DNA of 64,000 nucleotides, from assembly GCA_947169285.1 (NCBI GenBank), contig CAMVPB010000002.1:62001-126000 (forward strand), written 5' to 3'. Positions 37,755 to 44,578 of this stretch are shown in pieces. Each line of letters begins with the position of its first letter. The first letter of the stretch is position 1. Made by a program: the position numbers and the translations under genes. The notes under the pieces were generated by a model. The model was given only the letters and a program-made list of their open reading frames with translations. It was not told where the DNA came from and did not search any database. The stretch is from an uncultured bacterium. Its GTDB lineage: Bacteria; Bacillota_I; Bacilli_A; RF39; UBA660.

Positions 37755-39014
37755 TTAAATAATTATATATTTAATATTATTAATATTAAGGTAATTAAAT
37801 ATTCTAATACTATTTTTAATACTTAACTTAATAGTATTATTTTTTATTATTAAAGTATCATTTCCATATATTATATATTTATTTTTTATTTTCATAAAAA
37901 TAATACTATCAAGATTAATTGATTTATAATATTTATATTTTTCTTCCAAATTCATTTTAAAGCACTTATTAAACTTTATAATTTTACCTAAATATCCATA
38001 ATAACTACCAAATGAAAGATAATATTTAAGTAAATCATATTTTTTTAAGTTAGCTAATTTTCTATTAATTTTTTTAATTGTTTTTTTATTATAATAAATT
38101 TTAAATTTATTATTTACTACTTTATATTTGTATCCCAAAAAAGAAATACCATTACTCAAATTAGTAATAGTACTTTTGGGATTTACTCTTAAATTTAGTT
38201 CACTTATTTTAACACTTAAGATTTTAAAAGCCTTCTTTAAGTCCTCTTTATTAGTATCAAGAATAATAAAATCATCCATATATCTAATATAATATTTAAA
38301 TCCTAGTACCTCTTTAATATAGTGATCAATATTATTAAGATAATAGATTGCTAAGAATTGAGAAGTCATTGCTCCTATACTAAGACCAACACCCTCATTA
38401 TAATAAGGAATATCAGTTTTAAATTTCTTATTTAAAACTGATATTCTTTCATTAATATATGGTTTATTTGTTTCATTAATTATTATTTTAATTAAATCAA
38501 TAACATATCCATCTTTTATATCGCACTCTAGCATTTTAATTAATATATTATGATTTATATTATAAAAATATTTACTTATATCCACTTTTAAACAAAATAT
38601 CTCTTTATTAGGCTCTTTAATCCTAATTTCATTAATATAGTTTTCTATCAATTTATATGCATAAGCACTACCTTTTCCTTTTCTAGTCGCAACATTGCTA
38701 TCTATTAATTTATTATCTAAATAAGGTATTAAATAATATTTAACAACAAAATGATTAACTATTTTATCAAAAACAGTTTGACTCATTACAAGTCTTGCTT
38801 TAGGTTCAAATATTAGAAATAATTTATATGGTAATGGTCTATAAGATTTATTTAATAAACTATTATAAATATTAAATATATTTGTACCTAAATTTAAATT
38901 AAATCTAAAAATAGCATTTCTATTTTTACAAGTCTTTTTTACTACACTCCACACATTATAAATATTATTAAAAGACAAATGCTTAAAATAAATGTTATCT
39001 ATTTTCTTTTTCAT
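37755..39014 (-). CDS. DGR reverse transcriptase
   Basis: 419 residues from the ATG at 39014, which overlaps the avd stop by 20 bases; an earlier in-frame ATG at 39035 has no better signal. RT motifs in order: RLVMSQTVFDKIVNH (about 75-88), GKGSAYAYKLI, KVDISKYFYNINH with catalytic Asp145 (143-155), GLSIGAMTSQ (210-219), YMDD (245-248) and GISFLGYKY (289-297). The IGAMTSQ form of motif 4 (I/V/L-G-x-x-x-S-Q) separates DGR RTs from group II intron and retron RTs. No maturase or endonuclease domain follows. It copies the template-repeat RNA into adenine-mutated cDNA. The operon order on the minus strand is target gene, template repeat, avd, RT. Confidence 0.95.
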   Translation of the reverse strand: MKKKIDNIYFKHLSFNNIYNVWSVVKKTCKNRNAIFRFNLNLGTNIFNIYNSLLNKSYRPLPYKLFLIFEPKARLVMSQTVFDKIVNHFVVKYYLIPYLDNKLIDSNVATRKGKGSAYAYKLIENYINEIRIKEPNKEIFCLKVDISKYFYNINHNILIKMLECDIKDGYVIDLIKIIINETNKPYINERISVLNKKFKTDIPYYNEGVGLSIGAMTSQFLAIYYLNNIDHYIKEVLGFKYYIRYMDDFIILDTNKEDLKKAFKILSVKISELNLRVNPKSTITNLSNGISFLGYKYKVVNNKFKIYYNKKTIKKINRKLANLKKYDLLKYYLSFGSYYGYLGKIIKFNKCFKMNLEEKYKYYKSINLDSIIFMKIKNKYIIYGNDTLIIKNNTIKLSIKNSIRIFNYLNINNIKYIII

Positions 39015-39357
39015 TATATTTATTTTTCCAAGCATAAGTCATATTTTTAATATTAGTTAAAAAAAACATAGAATTTTCTAAGTATTTCCTTCTTTTAGGT
39101 AATAATTCATATAAATTATTAGTAATAACATCAATCATAGAAATAGTTACAATCATTTCATTAATGTATTTTAATCTAATATTTCCTTTATTATATTGTG
39201 CTTCTAATAAATATCTAATTAAATTATAACATTCATCCATTAAATGAATTCTTAAATCTCTATGGACTGCAGGTATTTCATTAGAAACATACTTTCTAAT
39301 ATATTTTTCATACTTTACTACTTCATTATAAAGATTAAAATCACTACTCTGATGCAT
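38995..39357 (-). CDS. avd: Avd-like DGR accessory protein (four-helix bundle)
   Basis: 120 residues from the ATG at 39357; an AAGGAG ribosome-binding site four bases upstream decides this over the frame opening at 39396. The protein is predicted to be four helices (DFNLYNEVVKYEKYIRKYV; VHRDLRIHLMDECYNLIRYLLEA; LKYINEMIVTISMIDVIT; KYLENSMFFLTNIKNMTYAWKN), the layout of bAvd and 23S-rRNA-intervening-sequence proteins. Avd forms a basic pentameric barrel that binds the RT and template RNA and is needed for mutagenic cDNA synthesis. The end overlaps the RT start. Confidence 0.9.
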   Translation of the reverse strand: MHQSSDFNLYNEVVKYEKYIRKYVSNEIPAVHRDLRIHLMDECYNLIRYLLEAQYNKGNIRLKYINEMIVTISMIDVITNNLYELLPKRRKYLENSMFFLTNIKNMTYAWKNKYNEKENR

Positions 39358-39398
39358 AGAACTCCTTAAAAAAAATAGTAATTTGCTACCACTCATTC

Positions 39399-39431
39399 AT
39401 AAACAAATGATAGCCTACACTATTTGTTTAT
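39399..39431. other. Hairpin upstream of avd in the template-RNA spacer
   Basis: 10-bp perfect arms ATAAACAAAT/ATTTGTTTAT (39399-39408 with 39422-39431), 13-nt loop. It lies between the template repeat and avd, the spacer that in characterised DGRs is part of the structured template RNA. Confidence 0.6.
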
Positions 39432-39478
39432 TTTGAACTAAATAGTCCATAGAACTATACCTGTTTCACAATAGAAAA

Positions 39479-39518
39479 GCTAAACTTCACCATAACAAAA
39501 AAATATTATAAGTTTAGC
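39479..39518. other. Hairpin directly 3' of the template repeat
   Basis: 9-bp arms GCTAAACTT/AAGTTTAGC (39479-39487 with 39510-39518), 22-nt loop, ending 16 bases from the template repeat on its downstream side in the transcribed (minus) sense. Candidate structural element for RT/Avd recognition. Confidence 0.55.
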
Positions 39519-39534
39519 AAATAAATTTGGAAAA

Positions 39535-39649
39535 TACGGGACGCGCACCGTTAGCATTATTGACATTGTTGTTACTGATACTGCCACTAGTGTTCACGTT
39601 ACGACCATTAGCATTGTTGTTGTTAAAATAGTTAGGAGAAACAAGCCAA
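39535..39649 (-). repeat. DGR template repeat (TR), 115 bp
   Basis: Ungapped 115-bp partner of the VR at 39954-40068 in the same orientation. Read on the minus strand in the VR frame it would encode WLVSPNYFNNNNANGRNVNT then SGSISNNNVNNANGARPV, so the diversified positions are almost all AAC/AAT codons, as typical of DGR templates, because A substitutions in AAY never create stops. It is not itself within a gene and shows no ribosome-binding site. Confidence 0.97.
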
Positions 39650-39724
39650 ACCAAGAATAAGCCTATCCACGTTTTATATGGTATAATCCTAAGTTAAACA
39701 TTTAGTCTAACCCAAATTTAGATT

Positions 39725-39757
39725 TACACAAATTCATCAATCAGATGAATTTGTGTA
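39725..39757. other. 14-bp perfect hairpin between target gene and TR
   Basis: TACACAAATTCATC/GATGAATTTGTGTA (39725-39738 with 39744-39757), 5-nt loop. Low GC; could end the target-gene transcript or structure the template RNA leader. Confidence 0.6.
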
Positions 39758-39821
39758 TTTGGTATTTTTATATTAAAACCCTTCGGTTTAATATCATATT
39801 TTTTATTATCATTTTCTTCTC

Positions 39822-39845
39822 TCGCCTGAAAGGGTTTTCAGGCGA
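39822..39845 (-). other. GC-rich 10-bp hairpin downstream of the VR (candidate DGR retrohoming hairpin)
   Basis: TCGCCTGAAA/TTTCAGGCGA (39822-39831 with 39836-39845) with a 4-nt loop, 36 bases after the target stop codon. There is no T-tract on either side, so a terminator is unlikely. In the Bordetella phage DGR a GC-rich stem with a 4-nt loop downstream of the VR aids target recognition; the shape is similar here though the distance from the VR (about 110 bases) is greater. Confidence 0.6.
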
Positions 39846-39881
39846 ATATACAAGAGTAAAGAGTGGCGCCTATAAACAACT

Positions 39882-41900
39882 CTATTCTATTACATATGGA
39901 TTAGATAAAGATCCATCACCTGTTATAGGCCTGTTAGATGGCGCCAGTGAAACTACGGGACGCGCACCGGCAGCAGTATTGACACTGTTGCCACTGACCC
40001 TGCCACTAGTGTACACGAAACGACCAGCAGCATTGCTGAAGTAAAAAGAGTAAGGAGAAACAAGCCAATTATTTTGACCAGTTTTTCTTATATTATTATT
40101 GTTTATAAGATTCATTTCTGGAACCGTAGCTAATCCTATTGGATATTTAATCTGTGCATTTGCATTCGAAACACTAAATTTATCTATGTTATTTGTACAT
40201 CCTAATGTTGTTACTGTACCATAATTGTTAAATTGTAAAGCTGTTGATTTAGAGCCATTTTTTGACCATCCACCTAAATTGCTTATACTTCTATCATTAC
40301 AATATACTGCATCTTGGTCTATATAATCTTCTGCATCTGTTCCGTATATATTATTATAATACCAATTTTCTAAATATGATTTTATTGCTGAATCATGTGT
40401 ATTTGTACTATTTGTTAGCATTTTACTTATTGCATCTTCTATTTTATCTCCACCTGTTAGTTCAATATAGTAATTATTATAGTAATAATATCTTACTTTA
40501 CCATCTGTACATGTTGAGGAAGTTGTATTACATGTATAATGATGGGTATCATTATACTCTGTTCCAGTTTCTCTCAATTCATAATTACTTTCATTCCAAT
40601 ATACATCATTTCCCATTATTGAATCACTTGCTGGAGCTGAGCTTCCTACATATTCATATGCAGTAAATCCATATTTATATCCTGCATATGCTGGGGATAG
40701 ATAATTTACATTAAATGAAGATGTTCCTATTTGGGCATGCTGGGTATCACCTATTGTGTAGCTTGTATACCACGCATTATTAGCAGTTGTTCTATGTGGA
40801 GTATTCACATAATATAGTGTTGTACATGTTGAAGGAGTATTACCATTTTTACATGTATATTTCCCTAATATATATTCTTTATCACTACTATTACTCCAAT
40901 TTTTTACTACTGGATTTACTAATGTAAACTCTCCAGTAGTTGTATTATATGTAAATGTATCTGAATACATATAGTTGCCTATCATAGAGCCTGATGCACC
41001 ATTCGTTCCTATTATTCCTTTATGATTATAATCAGTACCAACATCTTGTCTTAAGCAATTACCACTTCCATCTGGGTCTCCATTATATATTAATTTTATT
41101 CCACCTGTATCTGTTGTTCTAAGTATTTGCCAGCAAAATCCTGCAAATTTAACATTTATTTTATTATTTAATAATTCATTTGCTTGAGTTGCATCATTTG
41201 CAGTACTTGTTTTTATATAATAAACTGTTTTTCTTGCTGTCTCTCCATATGTATCATTTGTGTCATTTCCTGAATAAGTAGAAGCATATGTACCAGCTGT
41301 TGCTAAGTTTTTTACAACTTTATAAAGTGGATGTTCATCTGCTCCTTCTGATATGTTTAATGTTCCTCTAAATGATTTTCCTTGATTATAGTTTTGATTA
41401 GAATATGTTTCTATAAATGATACTGTTACTGTATATGTATGTGTTTCTCCTGGAGCTATTTCTATATTACTTTTAACACGTATATTACTTGAAACTGTTG
41501 TTCTTGTTGGTATTGGTTTATTAATTGTTGGACATGTACTTCCTGATTTATTTGATGAACATGTTGCGGATAATACTAATTCATCATTTATTACTCCATT
41601 TAATAAATCTCTCCATATGATATTATAGTATACTGTTTTATTACCATTATTATATACTGTTAATGTTTTAGAACTACTTGTCCATCCTGGCGTTATTGCT
41701 TGATCTGATAATATTTGTACATCTGTATACACCAAACTCATATTAGCTGTTGTTAAATTTATAGAAGAGGCAGTATCATTACCAGTTATTTGTATACTAA
41801 AATAAGCATAAGTTAATCCACTTACGGCTACAAATATTAATATTGCAGTTAATACTATTATTTTTATTCTATTACTCTTATTAAGGTTGTTTTGTTCCAT
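39882..41900 (-). CDS. DGR target protein: exported surface protein with diversified C-terminus
   Basis: 672 residues. Residues about 12-33 are a hydrophobic signal/anchor with a SipW-like end (GLTYAYFSIQITGNDTASS). Residues 35-190 form a beta-rich module homologous to the LRR protein at 1341-2942 (shared LTTANxSLVYxDVQIxSD, ITPGW, TLTVxNNGN, SNQNYNQxKSFxGTLNI). The rest (about 195-672) is rich in Tyr, Asn and Thr with several Cys and ends in a domain reading VPEMNLINNN...WLVSP...GARPVVSL, similar in pattern to the C-type-lectin-like/DUF6273 ends of other DGR targets. The VR covers residues 612-649, then 23 invariant residues close the protein. It probably displays a variable ligand-binding surface outside the cell. 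No LPXTG motif seen. Confidence 0.92.
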   Translation of the reverse strand: MEQNNLNKSNRIKIIVLTAILIFVAVSGLTYAYFSIQITGNDTASSINLTTANMSLVYTDVQILSDQAITPGWTSSSKTLTVYNNGNKTVYYNIIWRDLLNGVINDELVLSATCSSNKSGSTCPTINKPIPTRTTVSSNIRVKSNIEIAPGETHTYTVTVSFIETYSNQNYNQGKSFRGTLNISEGADEHPLYKVVKNLATAGTYASTYSGNDTNDTYGETARKTVYYIKTSTANDATQANELLNNKINVKFAGFCWQILRTTDTGGIKLIYNGDPDGSGNCLRQDVGTDYNHKGIIGTNGASGSMIGNYMYSDTFTYNTTTGEFTLVNPVVKNWSNSSDKEYILGKYTCKNGNTPSTCTTLYYVNTPHRTTANNAWYTSYTIGDTQHAQIGTSSFNVNYLSPAYAGYKYGFTAYEYVGSSAPASDSIMGNDVYWNESNYELRETGTEYNDTHHYTCNTTSSTCTDGKVRYYYYNNYYIELTGGDKIEDAISKMLTNSTNTHDSAIKSYLENWYYNNIYGTDAEDYIDQDAVYCNDRSISNLGGWSKNGSKSTALQFNNYGTVTTLGCTNNIDKFSVSNANAQIKYPIGLATVPEMNLINNNNIRKTGQNNWLVSPYSFYFSNAAGRFVYTSGRVSGNSVNTAAGARPVVSLAPSNRPITGDGSLSNPYVIE
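39954..40068 (-). repeat. DGR variable repeat (VR), 115 bp
   Basis: Aligns without gaps to the TR and differs at 19 positions; on the coding strand 18 of these are at TR adenines (changed to T, C or G). Fourteen codons are altered, at residues 617, 618, 620-622, 625, 628, 630, 634, 635, 637, 639, 642 and 644. The last 16 coding bases (from CGGTGCGCG to the repeat end) are GC-rich and identical in both repeats, as expected for the initiation-of-homing region. Confidence 0.97.
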
Positions 41901-41927
41901 AACAAAGCCTCTCTATTCTATAAAATA

Positions 41928-41956
41928 ATGATACAATAAATCTCTATAAGTTTCAA
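41928..41956 (-). promoter_or_regulatory. Promoter of the DGR target gene
   Basis: Minus-strand TTGAAA (41951-41956), 17-bp spacer, TATCAT (41928-41933), then a GAGG ribosome-binding site before the ATG. Nearly identical to the promoter at 1286-1314, indicating shared expression or recent duplication. Confidence 0.75.
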
Positions 41957-41997
41957 GTATAAATAAAAATTTTTTCAAAACAAATTATTAATTCAAA

Positions 41998-42444
41998 TTA
42001 TAAATTATCACTATCTATCATTATTGTAACTGGTCCATCATTTAATATTGATACTTTCATATCACTTCCAAATATACCGGTTTCTACTTTTATATTATTT
42101 TCTCTTAATTTATTATTAAAATAATCATATAATTTAGAAGCTTCATTAAATGATAAAGCATTAATAAATGATGGTCTATTGCCTGATGATAAATCTGCAT
42201 ATAAAGTAAATTGTGAGATACTTAATATTTCCCCATTTACATCTATTATACTTTTATTCATTTTGCCATTTTCATCTTCAAATATTCTAAGGTTTACTAT
42301 CTTTTTTATTACTTTATCAATTATAGTTGTATTATCATTACGAGTAAAACCAACTAATAATACATATCCATAATTAATACTTCCATTAATTTTATCATTA
42401 ATAGTTACACTACTATTTTTACTTCTTTGAATTAATACTCTCAT
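41998..42444 (-). CDS. dtd: D-aminoacyl-tRNA deacylase
   Basis: 148 residues, usual size. It hydrolyses D-amino acids (and Gly) mischarged on tRNA. Signature segments: MRVLIQRSKNSSVTIN, the catalytic SQFTLYAD (SQ-T pocket), GNRPSF and the C-terminal NDGPVTIMID with the cross-subunit Gly-cis-Pro motif GPVT. It starts at the stop of rel (one-base overlap), the common rel-dtd arrangement. Confidence 0.97.
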   Translation of the reverse strand: MRVLIQRSKNSSVTINDKINGSINYGYVLLVGFTRNDNTTIIDKVIKKIVNLRIFEDENGKMNKSIIDVNGEILSISQFTLYADLSSGNRPSFINALSFNEASKLYDYFNNKLRENNIKVETGIFGSDMKVSILNDGPVTIMIDSDNL

Positions 42445-44570
42445 TAATTAAACACTCTTTCCACTTTTAATACATAATTTATATTTTTTAAATCTTCTAT
42501 AAATTTATTTAAATCTTCTATATTATTAACTCTTATACTTATTTCATAGTAATATGAATCTGTTTTATTATTTAAATTAAATGATTCAATAAATACGTTG
42601 TCTTTACTTGCAATATTAATTAAATCCGTTAAATTTTCTTCATTTGAAATTATATAAATATTCAATATTACTTTATATTTATTAGTCTGTCTATCATTCC
42701 ATTTAACATCCACTACTCTTTCAGTAATATTTGATATATTAGGACAGTTCTTAGAATGAATTTTAATACCATTTCCTTTAGTAACATAACCTATTATATC
42801 TTCACCATACACTGGATTACAGCAAGATGCAAAAGATGATTTTATATCAGGATATCCTTCTATTAAAACATCATTATTTGATTTTATTTCATTATATGGT
42901 TTAAGTTCAACTTCTTTTTTAGGGAGTAATTTATTAATTATAGTACTTGGTAATATTTTAAGAATATAAACGTTAAAATATAATTCATCAATACTATCTA
43001 ATTTTAAGTCATTTAATAATTTATTAATATTTTCTTCTGTAAATAATTCATCAAAGTTTAGATTTCTTTTATTTATTTCTTCTTCTAACATCTCTTTACC
43101 AAGTAAAATATTTTTATCTCTTTCTTTTTTATAGAAATATGATCTTATTCTACTTTTAGCTTGATCTGTTTTAACAAATTTTAACCAGTTTTTATTAGGA
43201 GAACTACCCTTTTTAGTATTAAGTTCAATTATATCTCCATCTTCAATAATATAATCTAATTTTACCATTTTATTATTAGCAAGAGCTCCTACTGTAGTGT
43301 TACCTACTTCAGAGTGAATTTTATATGCAAAATCTATTGGAGTTGAACCATAAGGAAGTTCTATTACATCTCCTTTAGGAGTAAAGGCATATATTTCTTT
43401 TGCTTTTAATTCAGAATTTATATTCTTAAAGAAATCCATATTATTATCTATATCTTTTGATTCAATTAATGTTCTAAAAGTTTCAAGTCTTTCTTCAAGA
43501 GTAGTTTTTACTTTACCATTTGTTTTTTCTTTATAAGACCAATGAGAAGCAACACCTGATTCAGCAATTTCATGCATTTCATATGTTCTTACTTGTACTT
43601 CATATTTTCTATTATTCACGCCAAAAACAGTAGTATGTAAACTTTGATACATATTACCTTTAGGATTAGCAATATAATCTTTAAATCTTTTAGGTATTGG
43701 TTTAAATTTAGAATGAATTAATCCAATTACTAAGTAGCATTCTTCTATTTTATTTACTATTACTCTAAGACCTAATAAATCATATATATCTTCCCATTTT
43801 TTTCCATTATGAAGTTTATTATATATTCCTCTTACTGACTTAACTCTACTAGATATTTCAAATTTAATATTGTGAGATTCTAATAATTCTATTAATTCTT
43901 CTTTCATAGAATTCAAATCATTTTCTAACTCTTCTTTGCTAGCATTTATTTTATTTAAAATATCCTGATATTCTTCAGGATGAGAAAATTTAAGACATAA
44001 ATCTTCTAATTCTGCCATTATCTTTTTAACACCCAATCTATGCGCGATAGGTATTAATATATTCATAGTTTCATCTATTATTTCTTTTTGATGAGCATCT
44101 TCTTTTATATATATTGTTTTCATGTTATGAAGACGATCAGCAAATTTAATAAATAGTGCTTTAGGATTTTCAGCAAGACCAACTGTAATTCTTCTATATC
44201 TTTCAACATTATTTTCTTTTTTAAACGTCCTTTTTAAATGACTTATTTTTGAGATACACTCTAAAATAATTGCAGTTTCTTCCCCAAATTTTTTTTCTAT
44301 TTCTTCATATGTTCTTTTGCCTAAAGTAATTGCTTCATGTATTAAAGCAGAACCAATAGTAACAGGATCCATTTTTAAATCTGCAAGTGTATATGCAACG
44401 GCAATAGGGTGAAAAATATAATCTTCACCCGTTTCTCTTTTCATATCTTTAAAAATATCTTTTGCTTCTTCATAATACTTATCAATAAGCATTATGTCTT
44501 CTTTATCCATATAAATTTTTAATTTTTTGATTAAATCTTCATATGTGATAATTTCAACCGTATTATTCAT
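42444..44570 (-). CDS. rel: RelA/SpoT-family (p)ppGpp synthetase with degenerate hydrolase site
   Basis: 708 residues with the long Rel layout: HD hydrolase region (about 30-170), synthetase (about 230-340; RGIYNKLHNG, YDLLGLRVI, DYIANPKGNMYQSLHT, EVQVRTYEMHEIAE), TGS (AFTPKGDVIELPYGSTPIDFAYKIHSEVG), helical and zinc-finger-like CC region (CCNPVYGEDIIGY) and a C-terminal ACT. The synthetase looks intact. In the hydrolase the usual HDVVEDT reads HEAITLG (His78-Glu79...), so the metal Asp becomes Glu and the catalytic Glu-Asp pair becomes Thr82-Leu83, while His54, Asp145 and Asn149 remain. Hydrolysis is therefore probably lost. It precedes dtd. Confidence 0.93.
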   Translation of the reverse strand: MNNTVEIITYEDLIKKLKIYMDKEDIMLIDKYYEEAKDIFKDMKRETGEDYIFHPIAVAYTLADLKMDPVTIGSALIHEAITLGKRTYEEIEKKFGEETAIILECISKISHLKRTFKKENNVERYRRITVGLAENPKALFIKFADRLHNMKTIYIKEDAHQKEIIDETMNILIPIAHRLGVKKIMAELEDLCLKFSHPEEYQDILNKINASKEELENDLNSMKEELIELLESHNIKFEISSRVKSVRGIYNKLHNGKKWEDIYDLLGLRVIVNKIEECYLVIGLIHSKFKPIPKRFKDYIANPKGNMYQSLHTTVFGVNNRKYEVQVRTYEMHEIAESGVASHWSYKEKTNGKVKTTLEERLETFRTLIESKDIDNNMDFFKNINSELKAKEIYAFTPKGDVIELPYGSTPIDFAYKIHSEVGNTTVGALANNKMVKLDYIIEDGDIIELNTKKGSSPNKNWLKFVKTDQAKSRIRSYFYKKERDKNILLGKEMLEEEINKRNLNFDELFTEENINKLLNDLKLDSIDELYFNVYILKILPSTIINKLLPKKEVELKPYNEIKSNNDVLIEGYPDIKSSFASCCNPVYGEDIIGYVTKGNGIKIHSKNCPNISNITERVVDVKWNDRQTNKYKVILNIYIISNEENLTDLINIASKDNVFIESFNLNNKTDSYYYEISIRVNNIEDLNKFIEDLKNINYVLKVERVFN

Positions 44571-44578
44571 AATACTCC

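Noticed and set aside
37755-39014. RT considered as a retron or group II intron protein
   Set aside because: No maturase or endonuclease domain and no msr/msd next to the gene; motif 4 is of the DGR type and the TR/VR pair and avd are present.
39745-40044. 99-aa plus-strand frame across the VR
   Set aside because: It is antisense to the DGR target gene and the VR; the minus frame explains the A-specific changes and has family-like sequence.
40262-40666. 134-aa Leu/Tyr/His-rich plus-strand frame
   Set aside because: Mirror of the Asn/Tyr-rich target protein on the opposite strand; no ribosome-binding site.
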